Assembly: GCF_011050365.1 (NCBI RefSeq)
Contig: NZ_DRFV01000007.1
Span: 1 to 64,000, forward strand
Reading direction: 5' to 3'
Origin: Pseudohongiella sp.
GTDB taxonomy: Bacteria > Pseudomonadota > Gammaproteobacteria > Pseudomonadales > Pseudohongiellaceae
DNA: 64,000 nucleotides
The translations under genes and the position numbers were made by a program. This document shows, piece after piece, positions 18,472-27,482 of this stretch. The notes beneath the pieces were generated by a model. The model did no database searches, was not told where the DNA came from, and worked only from the letters and a program-made list of their open reading frames with translations. The stretch's first letter is position 1. Each line of letters starts with the position of its first letter.

Positions 18472-19844
18472 GATGCATTGTCATTGGTGGGGGGTTGGCT
18501 GGACTCATGGCAGCTAAGAAACTGCGCTCAACGCGGCCTGATGCCAAGATTACCGTCATCGAGCGTAATGAGTCAGTAGGTGGGCTGCTTGCCGGCGTAG
18601 ATTACCATGATCAGGAACTCTATTTCGATCTAGGGACACATATCTTTCAGGAGACTGGAGACACTGAGATTGACAAAATTTTGCTGAACGCAGTGTCAAC
18701 AGATGACTTGATCCACTTCCCCGTTGGTGAAGGAGATACCGCCGGTGCAGTTTTTCGTGGTCGTTTACAAACCAACACGCACTATCCAGATATCCGAGGG
18801 GGCGTCGTTGATGCCAACGTCGTCGCTTCACTACGGGGACACATAGCCTCAGCTGAGCATACTTTGAACCCTGTGGAGCGAACAGCATCACTTTTGGAAA
18901 CCGCTAGCTTGAGGTTTGGCGCTTTGTTTGCGGAAGAGATTGTTGGGCCTACATTAGCTCGAGCGTACGGGCACCCAGCTGATGCACTTGCGGGATTCGC
19001 AATGCTTCTACCTGGTTGGACCCGTGTTGTGGTCGATGACCATGCTGACTGGGAGGCTAGAGTGTGTGACGAACGGTACCGATCACTTGTGTCAGTCCCT
19101 AATCAAAGAGATCTTCCTGCGGAGCTGCGCCACGCGCGACGTAGCTTCTACTCTCGGAGCCGAGGTTCGCGAGCATTCGTGGATGGAGTCGCAAAGCAGT
19201 TATGTGATGCAGATGTCGAATTACTGTGTGGTGCGACGATTCTCTCGCTGGACACTGCGCGTCGTTCTATCGAAATGATCGATGGCAAAGGGCTTAGCCG
19301 GTCGCTCAGTGCTGACCTTATAATCCTGGCGACAGGGGTAATAGGCGCAGCCCAAATGCTTGGGGTAGATCTGCATCGGAAAGGGTTCGACCGTCCTATG
19401 CCACATTGGGTAGTCAACGTCGTGCTGGAGCAGCCCTGCGATAGCGATCTTTGTTATTTGTACGGGTTGGACACAGACTGTGATTGGTATCGAGTTACTA
19501 ATTATCGCGCGTTCTCAGGTAATAGAGTTGACCGTCGTCTAACCTTTGAGGTTCTCGGCCAGCACAGCGTAGATTCAACTTACCCTCAACGACTCGTAAA
19601 TCAGCTGCATCGGATTGGAATTATAGCGTCTTCAGGGATTGAGTTTGCCGAATCTCGAAAATTAGGGTCGGGGTTCCCTGCACCAACCGTACGAAATATG
19701 CGCGCACTCACGGCTCTGGGCGCAGAACTCTCGGCATCGCTGCCGCCCACAATTATCTTGGGAGGGATTGGTGCTAGCAAAGGATTATTTTTTCAGAACG
19801 AAATTATATCCGACTTATGTAATCGTATTGCTGCAACTAGTTGA
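18468..19844 (+). CDS. FAD-dependent oxidoreductase resembling UDP-galactopyranose mutase
   Basis: The 458-residue protein has an N-terminal dinucleotide fold CIVIGGGLAGLMAAKKL, an acidic ribose-binding end (VIERNESVGG), and FDLGTHIF close to the GAHIF motif of UDP-galactopyranose mutases. A C-terminal FAD segment, ILGGIGASKGLFFQNE, follows. It is longer than typical mutases and otherwise divergent, so oxidase or isomerase activity on a sugar is also possible. Mutases need reduced flavin, and the next gene is a flavin reductase-like gene, which supports a working pair. Confidence 0.72.
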   Translation: MRCIVIGGGLAGLMAAKKLRSTRPDAKITVIERNESVGGLLAGVDYHDQELYFDLGTHIFQETGDTEIDKILLNAVSTDDLIHFPVGEGDTAGAVFRGRLQTNTHYPDIRGGVVDANVVASLRGHIASAEHTLNPVERTASLLETASLRFGALFAEEIVGPTLARAYGHPADALAGFAMLLPGWTRVVVDDHADWEARVCDERYRSLVSVPNQRDLPAELRHARRSFYSRSRGSRAFVDGVAKQLCDADVELLCGATILSLDTARRSIEMIDGKGLSRSLSADLIILATGVIGAAQMLGVDLHRKGFDRPMPHWVVNVVLEQPCDSDLCYLYGLDTDCDWYRVTNYRAFSGNRVDRRLTFEVLGQHSVDSTYPQRLVNQLHRIGIIASSGIEFAESRKLGSGFPAPTVRNMRALTALGAELSASLPPTIILGGIGASKGLFFQNEIISDLCNRIAATS

Positions 19845-19931
19845 ATCTGCCTTGCTCTCTATCGAGCTATCGAATGCATTGGCGGTCTGATCGTGTTTTT
19901 CGAAGGCCGCCCGAAACTCCACGGATAATTT

Positions 19932-20683
19932 ATGAGAAAAACCTACAGCTCTGAAAGCATAACTTTCCGACTTGTTTTGCAAAATATAATTGAACTGGCA
20001 CCTGGAGTTCGGCAGTTTTTTTTCGACCCTCTTGATTTCGACGAGTTAGATTTTCAGCCAGGTCAGTTTATTCAATTAAGCTTCAATAATCATGGAGAAC
20101 GCTTTCGTCGCAGCTACTCCATTGCTACTCGCTGCGGTGAGACGACAGCTATTGAAATCGTAGTCTCGTCGGTACTGGATGGGCGAGTGAGTGGTGTTTT
20201 GTTCGGCACGAAAGTTGGCGATGTCGTAGAGGCTTCTGGCCCTTACGGGAATCATATCCTTATCAATGAACCGCCCGCACGCCTGTTCATGGTAGCTACA
20301 GGAACTGGGGTTATACCTTATCGTTCAATGTTACCAGAGCTGCTTCGGCGCGCGAATCTTGGGTGGCCAACAATTAAAGTTATATTGGGAGTACGATCAC
20401 GTACCCAGGCAATTTTTGCAGATGAATTTAGCGCGGCGGCAACTAGGAGCGAATCGTTTCAATTCACCTGCTGTTATAGTGACGATGAACCCATCAATCT
20501 TCAGTCGTGGGAGAGGGGGGGCATGTACAGAGTGTTTTGGAGGATGAGGATCTGGATCCCATCTCCGATATCATTTATTTGTGCGGGAATCCCAGTATGG
20601 TGGATGACCTAGAGTATAAATTAACTTCGTCAGGCTTTGCGCAAGCCAGAGTGCGCCGAGAGCGTTTCATAGCAGGTGCTTAG
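19932..20683 (+). CDS. ferredoxin-NADP reductase-like flavoprotein, frameshifted at a G7 tract
   Basis: The FNR-family protein has an FAD-binding RRSYSIAT and an NAD(P)-binding VATGTGVIPYRSM. The open frame that starts at 19932 runs to a stop at 20612 with a nonsense tail, while the expected C-terminus (VLEDEDLDP, IIYLCGNPSMVDD, ending FIAGA) continues in another frame to TAG 20681-20683. The switch maps to seven consecutive G at 20515-20521; one more G would restore a full-length protein of about 251 residues. This could be a real mutation, a phase-variable tract, or a sequencing error. By position it likely reduces the flavin of the upstream mutase-like enzyme. Confidence 0.82.
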
Positions 20684-20710
20684 CGCGTCAACAATAGGAA
20701 AGATATATGT

Positions 20711-21865
20711 ATGAACAAGTCAACCATCACATGCTCAAGATGTATATATGATTCAGAGGTCCCGGGGATCGCATTCGATAGCTTTGGCGTGTGTAACTAC
20801 TGTCAGCAAGTCGTAGATTTAATCGCAGAATATGGAACTGGTAATAAGAAAGGTATGGAGAAATGGTTGGCGATCATTTCGGAAATAAAAAGAAAAGGTA
20901 AGGGTAGGAAATACGACTGTGTTATTGGCGTAAGTGGGGGGACAGACTCTTCTTACATGGTGTATCTAGCCAAGCAGTATGGTCTTAGACCGCTAGCTGT
21001 GCATTACGATGACACTTGGAATAGCGCAGTAGCATCTGAAAATATTAGGAAAGTTCTATCTGACACTGAAGTAGATTTGTATACCTATGTTGTTGATAAC
21101 GAGGAGTCGAATGATATTTTTAGATCATTCTTTTACGCGTCTGTACCTGAGCTAGGAACTCCAACTGATCTTGCTTTGGCAGAAGTTCTTTATAGAGCCG
21201 CAAAAGAGCACGGCGTAAAGTATGTTTTGGAGGGGCATTCGTTTATTGAAGAGGGGGTTTCGCCAATAGGGAAGAACTACTTCGATGGCAAGTATATCGC
21301 TGAGATTCATAGGCGTTTTGGGCGTGTCAGGATGAAGACTTATCCACTAATGACGTTTATTCAATTTATGCGATGGACACTGTTCGGTCGAATTCAGAAA
21401 ATACGACCTTATTGGTATTTGCAGTATTCCAAAGAAGAAGCGAGGGGTTTTCTACAGGATACGTGCGACTGGACCTACTATGGAGGTCATCACCTCGAAA
21501 ACCGACTCGTCGCTTATTCAATTAGCACATATCTTCCAACTAAATTCGGGTTAGACTATCGTAATCTGGTACTTTCTGCCCTGTGTCGACAAGGCAAGAT
21601 GGATCGCGATGAAGCGATGGCGGAATATGCCCGACCTCCAGCATCGGATCCAGAATTGATTGACTACTTTATTCGCCGGCTTGGTATGACACGCGAAGAG
21701 TATGAGAGTGTGATGAAAAAGCCTCCTACTTTTTGGTGGTCCTACCCGACCTACAAGAAGCGTTTCGAGATGCTGAGGCCAATGTTCCGTATTTTGGCGA
21801 AAGCGAATATTGTTCCCATGAGTTTCTATTTAAAGTACTGCTTTCCGGTAGATACCACCAAATGA
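20711..21865 (+). CDS. wbpG: WbpG/PseA-like N-acetyl sugar amidotransferase
   Basis: The 384-residue PP-loop ATPase has an N-terminal Cys4 zinc ribbon (CSRCIYDSEVPGI and CNYC) and the ATP-binding loop CVIGVSGGTDSSYMVY. In P. aeruginosa O5 and flagellin glycosylation, this family turns an N-acetyl group into an acetamidino group using ammonia. The downstream hisH- and hisF-like genes provide that ammonia, and hisH overlaps wbpG by four bases (ATGA). The trio is a strong marker of an acetamidino sugar in the polymer. Confidence 0.92.
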   Translation: MNKSTITCSRCIYDSEVPGIAFDSFGVCNYCQQVVDLIAEYGTGNKKGMEKWLAIISEIKRKGKGRKYDCVIGVSGGTDSSYMVYLAKQYGLRPLAVHYDDTWNSAVASENIRKVLSDTEVDLYTYVVDNEESNDIFRSFFYASVPELGTPTDLALAEVLYRAAKEHGVKYVLEGHSFIEEGVSPIGKNYFDGKYIAEIHRRFGRVRMKTYPLMTFIQFMRWTLFGRIQKIRPYWYLQYSKEEARGFLQDTCDWTYYGGHHLENRLVAYSISTYLPTKFGLDYRNLVLSALCRQGKMDRDEAMAEYARPPASDPELIDYFIRRLGMTREEYESVMKKPPTFWWSYPTYKKRFEMLRPMFRILAKANIVPMSFYLKYCFPVDTTK

Positions 21866-22470
21866 TTACTATCGTCGACTATGGCATGGGCAATATAGGC
21901 TCTATGCTCAACATGTTTAAACGCATTGGCGTCAAGGCCCGCGTTGAAATCGATCCTGAGGCCATTCAACATGCCGACAAGTTAGTTTTGCCTGGAGTCG
22001 GGGCGTTTGATGCCGCGATGCAGCGCATAAACAATACGCCAGGGCTGCGTGAGGTGCTGCAACAGAAAGCGCTGCGTGAACGTATTCCTGTCCTCGGTGT
22101 GTGTTTAGGCATGCAATTACTTACCCGAGGCAGCGAGGAAGGTAAATTGTCGGGATTAGGTTGGATACCTGGTGACACCACTAGGTTTCCAAAAGGTAGC
22201 GGCCTCAAAGTACCGCACATGGGTTGGAATATAGCACAGCCTCGCACACCCAATATGCTCACGGCCGAGGTGGGCAGTGAGCCACGTTACTACTTCGTGC
22301 ATTCCTATTGCGTTCACGTGGATGACTCCACTTTCTCTCTAATGCGAACGCGTTACGGTATTGATTTTGACTCCGCCATTGGCAGCGATAACATTTACGG
22401 TGTGCAGTTCCACCCGGAGAAAAGTCATCGTTTCGGTTTGCAGATATTAAAAAACTTTGCGGAACTATAA
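21862..22470 (+). CDS. hisH: HisH-like glutaminase partner of WbpG
   Basis: Class I glutamine amidotransferase with the nucleophile Cys in LGVCLGMQLL and the His/Glu pair in VQFHPEKSH. At 202 residues it is the usual HisH size. The start is ATG 21862 inside the wbpG stop; a longer upstream reading would overlap wbpG by 130 bases and is unlikely. No other histidine biosynthesis genes are nearby, so it should act with HisF as an ammonia source for the amidotransferase, not in histidine synthesis. Confidence 0.92.
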   Translation: MITIVDYGMGNIGSMLNMFKRIGVKARVEIDPEAIQHADKLVLPGVGAFDAAMQRINNTPGLREVLQQKALRERIPVLGVCLGMQLLTRGSEEGKLSGLGWIPGDTTRFPKGSGLKVPHMGWNIAQPRTPNMLTAEVGSEPRYYFVHSYCVHVDDSTFSLMRTRYGIDFDSAIGSDNIYGVQFHPEKSHRFGLQILKNFAEL

Positions 22471-22472
22471 TT

Positions 22473-23234
22473 ATGCTCCGAACCCGAGTTATTCCCGTAC
22501 TACTTCTGCGCAACGAAAACCTAGTCAAGACTTTGAGGTTTGGGAAATTCAAATATGTCGGTGATCCTGCCAATACTGTGCGAATTTTTAACGAATTAGA
22601 GGTGGACGAGCTGCTATTCCTCGATATTACTGCCTCAAGAGAGCAACGTAGCCCGAACTTGAAGGTGTTGGCAGAAATGGCCAACGAATGCTTTATGCCT
22701 TTGGGATACGGAGGAGGGGTCCGCTCGTTAGCTGATGCAAAATCAGTATTTGACATTGGCTTTGAAAAGATATCAGTAAACTCCGGCGCAATCGAGAATC
22801 CCACGTTGATCACCGAAATTGCCCGTCAGTATGGCAGTCAGGCGGTAATAGCCTCCATTGACGTAAAATCAGGATTTCTGGGAAAGTTTAGTCTACGCAC
22901 CGACGCTGGACGACGCAAAATTAGGCGCGACCCAGTAGAATGGGCCAAAGAAGTAGAAGAACGAGGTGCAGGTGAAATTCTACTCACTTCCATCGATCGC
23001 GAAGGTACTTGGCAAGGTTTTGACCTGGACTTAGTCAGGCGTGTTACCGACGCGGTTTCTATCCCGGTCATCGCGCATGGCGGTGCAGGAACGATCGCGC
23101 ATGTTCGCGAAGTAGTCAAAGAAGCGCATGCTTCCGCTGTAGCTTTGGGTAGTATGGTCGTGTTTCAGAGAAAGGGGATGGGTGTCTTGGTGAGCTTTCC
23201 TGATCGGAAAAAATTGGAAGAAGCGCTGCAATGA
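22473..23234 (+). CDS. hisF: HisF-like ammonia-channelling partner of WbpG
   Basis: The 253-residue TIM barrel has [16 protein letters not shown] at the start, [19 protein letters not shown] and HGGAGT phosphate-site motifs, and [15 protein letters not shown] with the conserved Asp. In standard HisF the second strand reads DADELVFLDI. It forms the barrel through which ammonia from HisH passes. It starts two bases after hisH and overlaps the next gene by four. Confidence 0.92.
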   Translation: MLRTRVIPVLLLRNENLVKTLRFGKFKYVGDPANTVRIFNELEVDELLFLDITASREQRSPNLKVLAEMANECFMPLGYGGGVRSLADAKSVFDIGFEKISVNSGAIENPTLITEIARQYGSQAVIASIDVKSGFLGKFSLRTDAGRRKIRRDPVEWAKEVEERGAGEILLTSIDREGTWQGFDLDLVRRVTDAVSIPVIAHGGAGTIAHVREVVKEAHASAVALGSMVVFQRKGMGVLVSFPDRKKLEEALQ

Positions 23235-24592
23235 AGATTGGCCTGATCGGAAACATGAATAACAATAACTTTGCTTTGATGCGGTATTTCCGCGACTTGG
23301 GAGTGGATGCCCATTTATTGTTGTACATCAACGACGGGCAAGGCACGATTAGCCACTTCAAACCTGAATACGATACCTGGGACATCGAGAAATGGGCGCC
23401 TTATATCCTTCAAACAAATATCCCAAATGCGCCTGTGTCAGCGTTGGATTTCCCACTCTCATGGTTGGTCGCCGGTCGTGCTATGTTTCGAACATGCCTT
23501 GGCTTACAAGAGGGCTGGGCGCAGTGCGTATCACGCAGGCAAATTCGGAATGCATATACGGGGTTCGATCGGTTGGTTGCGTCTGGCATTAGTCCAGCAA
23601 CGTTACTCAGGGCAAACCTCCGTTTGGATATATTTTATCCTTATTCCACCGGAGTGGAATTTTTAGAGACCGGTGAATTCGTTGCTCAATTTTCAACGGG
23701 GAGTAAATATTTCAATTTAATTCGACGGAAAGTCGCTGAGCGGCAGGCCAAAGGCGTAATGTCCGCGTTCAATTCGGTAAATTCAGAAATGGCTGTGACG
23801 CAAGATACTTTTCTATCTATTGGGGTAACTCCTCGAGTTCTTAACACTCCTTCGGTTTATAACAGAGAGCGGCTGCCTGATCTCGCTCCCACGGAAAATT
23901 TGCACAGAATCGCGGGATTGATCAGAAGCACATCCTTTAGCATATTTCACCAATCACGACTGATGTGGAAGAACAACGGACAGTTTTCAGATGAAGATTG
24001 GCGGCTTGAAAGCAAGAACACTCAGTGGTTAATCCATGCCTTTGCGCAACTTGTGTTGGCGCGACCTGAATTGAAACCATTATTGCTGATAATTGAGTAC
24101 GGGCCTGATGTTGGACCGACAAAACAGCTAGCGAAGGAGCTTGGTATTGCGGATTGTATCGAATGGCTTCCCAAAATGGGACGTCGAGAGTTGCTGTGGG
24201 TGTTGTCTCGAGTCTCCGTTGGTTGTGGAGAATTTTACGATGTGCCGAAGATGATTTGGGGTGGCACTGGCTGGGAAGCCTTGGCGAGCGGAAAGCCTTT
24301 GTTGCAAGGATTTAATTTTGAGTTGGGGGAGTTCGAACAGATTTACGGTTACCCTCAACCGCCAATGTTACCAGTGCGTGCACAAGAAGATATTCTCGTC
24401 CATCTGTTAGAAATGGCGGATAAGCCTGAAAAGTGTGAGGAGATAGGGCAAAACGCCAAGATATGGTTCAATCGCTACAATGGCATCGGTCTGGCTAGGA
24501 AGTGGTTAGATATTCTCATGGCGCCGCGAATGGACGAAAGTGCTGAGAAATATGACCGTCAGACCAAAACTACGCACACATACCCGAGGTGA
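23231..24592 (+). CDS. glycosyltransferase, GT-B fold (family unassigned)
   Basis: The 453-residue protein begins [24 protein letters not shown], as in retaining GT4-like transferases, and has a C-terminal nucleotide-sugar region (IEWLPKMGRRELLWVLSRVSVGCGEF, then WGGTGWEALASGKPLL, in which the E of GWEAL fits the conserved donor-binding Glu). It overlaps hisF and the flippase gene by four bases each, so it belongs to the acetamidino-sugar block and may transfer that sugar. Confidence 0.78.
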   Translation: MKIGLIGNMNNNNFALMRYFRDLGVDAHLLLYINDGQGTISHFKPEYDTWDIEKWAPYILQTNIPNAPVSALDFPLSWLVAGRAMFRTCLGLQEGWAQCVSRRQIRNAYTGFDRLVASGISPATLLRANLRLDIFYPYSTGVEFLETGEFVAQFSTGSKYFNLIRRKVAERQAKGVMSAFNSVNSEMAVTQDTFLSIGVTPRVLNTPSVYNRERLPDLAPTENLHRIAGLIRSTSFSIFHQSRLMWKNNGQFSDEDWRLESKNTQWLIHAFAQLVLARPELKPLLLIIEYGPDVGPTKQLAKELGIADCIEWLPKMGRRELLWVLSRVSVGCGEFYDVPKMIWGGTGWEALASGKPLLQGFNFELGEFEQIYGYPQPPMLPVRAQEDILVHLLEMADKPEKCEEIGQNAKIWFNRYNGIGLARKWLDILMAPRMDESAEKYDRQTKTTHTYPR

Positions 24593-26082
24593 AAATTCCT
24601 ACCCCAGTGGGTCTCTCTCAACGCGACCGCCTCAGCTTCCTATTGAGAGACTCCGTTCTATATGGTGGGGCGGCCGCGATCAGCAAAGCCTTCGCGCTGA
24701 TTACGTTCCCGATGCTAGCAAGACATTTTTCCGTAGCAGATTATGGGGTGCTTGATTACTTCATGGTGCTTTCTAGCTTTTTGGCCATTTTGTTTATCTT
24801 CGGCCAGGATTCGGCGGTGGCTCGCTACTTTTACGAATATGAAGACAGGGTTGTCCGTTGTCAGCTCATCTCACAGTCGCTGGCGTTCCAATTAGCTGGG
24901 CTTTCATTGCTCCTGCCATTGCTTTGGTGGGGTGCAGAATGGTTTGCTAACTTATTGGTAGAGGCACCGGAGAGCGTACGGCTCTTCAAGATCGTGCTGA
25001 TGCAACTACCGTTTCTAATGCTGATCAATTTTTCGCAAAATCTTCTCAAATGGACTTTTGCACGTGCTCAGTTTCTCACAATGTCGCTAGGCTTCACGCT
25101 TGTGCAGACCTCGTTGCTGGTCGTCGCTGTATTGCTGATGGATGTCGGAATTCAGGGTGTGTTGGTGGTCACCCTGTGTACGAGTATCGTGTTTGGTGCG
25201 CTAGGGCTGTTTTTTGTTCGTAGATGGTTAGCCCGCCCACGAGATTTCAAGCGCATTTACGAAATGCTGCCTTATGCTATGCCCTTTGGAGTAATTTGTG
25301 TCTTGGCGGGACTTTCTCCGACTCTAGAGCGAACGATTATTGATCAGTTATTGGGTGCGGAAGAGTTGGGCCTATATGCTGCGGGTACCAAGATCGCAAT
25401 GCTGGTCGGGTTAGCAGTGACTGCTTTTCAGACGGCATGGGGGCCTTTTTCGTTGTCGCTCTATAAACAGGAAGATGCCGGTGAGACTTATAACTTGGTG
25501 CTAAAATTTTTCGTCTTAGGTATGTGTGTCATCGTTTGCGTTTTGACGTTGATGGCGCAGCCGCTGATCAAATTATTGGCGACTGATCGCTATATCGGGG
25601 CGGTAGTCCTAGTATTCCCTCTTGTGATGGGCTTAGCGATTCAAGCCACAAGCTGGATTACCGAAATCGGCGTCAGTATTGCCAAACGCAGCTATCTAAA
25701 TTTGTACGCCTATTTCTTAGCTGTCATCGCAACGCTAGCTAGCATTATGTTGCTCGCGCCACATTTTGGCCTTCTCGGCGTGGGACTGGGAGTGATGATC
25801 GGTCACATAGTGAAAGCTATTGTCGCTTCGTGGCTGGCACAGCGAGTATATCCGTTACCCTGGCACTATTCGCCGGTAGTTAAAATTCTAGGGCTGACTC
25901 TGCTCTTTGGTCTTCTGGCTAAGTGGTTAGAGCATCATTGGGGAGCAGTTGCCTATAACATTGCAATGATAACTGGAATGATTGCTGTATTGTGTATGGG
26001 TTGGTCCGTACTCTTTAATCCGGAAGAGCGTCGAGGTTTGATTGCGTTTTTGCGATTACGACTAGTCAGATCGATTTTATAA
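24589..26082 (+). CDS. wzx: Wzx-type oligosaccharide flippase
   Basis: The 497-residue polytopic membrane protein of the MOP/PST family has an N-terminal SFLLRDSVLYGGAAAISKAFALITFPMLARHFS, typical of Wzx, and about 12-14 hydrophobic segments. It would move the undecaprenyl-linked repeat unit across the inner membrane. The start is GTG within GTGA overlapping the upstream glycosyltransferase. A 565-base region with IS remnants follows. Confidence 0.88.
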   Translation: MKIPTPVGLSQRDRLSFLLRDSVLYGGAAAISKAFALITFPMLARHFSVADYGVLDYFMVLSSFLAILFIFGQDSAVARYFYEYEDRVVRCQLISQSLAFQLAGLSLLLPLLWWGAEWFANLLVEAPESVRLFKIVLMQLPFLMLINFSQNLLKWTFARAQFLTMSLGFTLVQTSLLVVAVLLMDVGIQGVLVVTLCTSIVFGALGLFFVRRWLARPRDFKRIYEMLPYAMPFGVICVLAGLSPTLERTIIDQLLGAEELGLYAAGTKIAMLVGLAVTAFQTAWGPFSLSLYKQEDAGETYNLVLKFFVLGMCVIVCVLTLMAQPLIKLLATDRYIGAVVLVFPLVMGLAIQATSWITEIGVSIAKRSYLNLYAYFLAVIATLASIMLLAPHFGLLGVGLGVMIGHIVKAIVASWLAQRVYPLPWHYSPVVKILGLTLLFGLLAKWLEHHWGAVAYNIAMITGMIAVLCMGWSVLFNPEERRGLIAFLRLRLVRSIL

Positions 26083-26647
26083 GGTAATCTTTTGAGACGC
26101 TTGCGGCGACAAGCCGACGTTGCAGGCCAACAAGCTTTAGCGGTCAGGCCATCCGCGAGATGAGGAAGTCGCCAATCTCATGCGCGCAGTGGCCCGCGTG
26201 AAATTTTACGCCCAACGGCAACGTTCTTTCTTAGGGAGTTGACCTGAAGTATTAGGCGATCCAAAGTTGTCGCGATGAATTTTCCATCCGCCAGATGTGT
26301 CGATTTTTAAACGTTCCTACTAGTTATTACGGCTGGTGGTTCGCTAGAGAAAATCATAAAAGCAGAAGTCGCGTTATGGCTTTCCTCGAAATGTATTCAC
26401 GTGATTTTTTTAATGGCAATACAACCCGTCATTGTTATAGTAGTTTGAAAGCTCATAGGGATTCTTGACAGTCTCGATTGGCATATACAACAGTGCTGCT
26501 GTCAACATTGATTCGAGTTTAAGTTTCACTACTCTTAGGGTAGGGGCTTGGGCGTTCACTGTAGTAGGCCGTAACGCATTCGAATAGTAGCTGATTATTG
26601 AACTAATATAGTTAAATGTTAATGTCACAAGTAATAGGTTTTTGTCT
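26083..26647. other. gene-free region holding IS3 remnants
   Basis: There is no intact gene here. Decayed IS3 orfA and orfB pieces occupy 26141-26468. The remaining part (26469-26647) is A+T-rich, probably the leader of the methyltransferase gene; I see no convincing promoter with both boxes. Confidence 0.7.
26141..26468 (+). pseudogene. decayed IS3-family transposase (orfA end and orfB start)
   Basis: Two broken frames match IS3-family proteins by eye. At 26141-26242 a 33-codon frame reads RDEEVANLMRAVARVKF and then SFL before a stop, like the coiled-coil end of OrfA. At 26256-26468 a frame reads AIQSCRDEFSIRQMCRFLNV, then PTSSYYGWW and YSSLKAH before a stop, like the start of OrfB (pattern FSI-x-x-MCR-x-L-x-V-x-x-S-x-YY-x-W). 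The DDE catalytic region is missing. It marks an old insertion or recombination point between the flippase and the next methyltransferase. Confidence 0.7.
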
Positions 26648-27472
26648 ATGACAGTTTTTGACGAAAAGAAGAGATTTTCTTTCGGTGATAATTGGTCCAA
26701 TTTCCTAACGGTTCTTGATGCTGAACGAATCGTTGAGGCCGAGCGATCGCTTCGCTTTATGCTAAACGTAGACGCCTTGAACGACAAAACGTTTCTGGAT
26801 ATTGGGTCAGGTAGCGGCCTTTTCAGCTTGGCCGCGCGAAGCTTAGGCGCGAAAGTACATTCTTTTGATTACGATCCTAAGTCGGTCGCCTGCACTGAAG
26901 AGTTGCGACGACGTTACTTCCCCCATGATTTAGAGTGGAAAGTGGAGCAGGGGAGTGCATTGGATGCGACCTACTTGCAATCGCTTGGCAAGTTTGACGT
27001 TGTCTACTCATGGGGCGTTTTACATCATACTGGCGCAATGTGGCTAGGTATTGAAAACGCGATCGCGAGAGTTGCAAATGGGGGTAAACTTTATTTGGCA
27101 ATTTACAATGATCAAGGTATAAAGTCGCATATTTGGTGGTTAGTGAAGTTTATCTACAACAAACTCCCGCGTCCGATAAATATGATTTATGCGTACCTTC
27201 TTGGCTTAGTTGCAAATATTATTAATATTCTAAAATATACGATTAAATTGCAGCCTATGACAGCTATCAGCCCGCTGTTGGGATATAAAAAGAATCGTGG
27301 CATGAGTCTTTCGCATGATCTGATCGATTGGATGGGGGGATTTCCTTACGAGTTCGCTCGATATGATTTGCTGATGGAGTACGCTAAGGCACGTGGATTT
27401 ACCCTTGAACGAGGCGAAGAGGCTACAAGTCTTGGTTGTCATCAGATGGTTTTTAGAAAGGACTTAATTTAA
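26648..27472 (+). CDS. class I SAM-dependent methyltransferase
   Basis: The 274-residue protein has motif I TFLDIGSGSGLFSLAA, the ribose-binding SFDYDP, and VVYSWGVLHHTG. A hydrophobic stretch (KLPRPINMIYAYLLGLVANIINIL) suggests membrane contact. Such proteins appear in O-antigen loci; the target group is unknown. I chose ATG 26648 over an upstream TTG at 26642. It is separated from the next gene by ten bases with a run of C. Confidence 0.82.
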   Translation: MTVFDEKKRFSFGDNWSNFLTVLDAERIVEAERSLRFMLNVDALNDKTFLDIGSGSGLFSLAARSLGAKVHSFDYDPKSVACTEELRRRYFPHDLEWKVEQGSALDATYLQSLGKFDVVYSWGVLHHTGAMWLGIENAIARVANGGKLYLAIYNDQGIKSHIWWLVKFIYNKLPRPINMIYAYLLGLVANIINILKYTIKLQPMTAISPLLGYKKNRGMSLSHDLIDWMGGFPYEFARYDLLMEYAKARGFTLERGEEATSLGCHQMVFRKDLI

Positions 27473-27482
27473 CCCCCCCCAT

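Noticed and set aside
21862-23234. hisH and hisF as part of a histidine operon
   Set aside because: No other his genes are near, and both are fused by overlap to wbpG, the known partner in acetamidino sugar formation.
26464-26490. TTGACA as promoter for the methyltransferase gene at 26648
   Set aside because: The -35 box is perfect, but no acceptable -10 box lies at 16-18 bases from it (TATACA is only 13 bases away).
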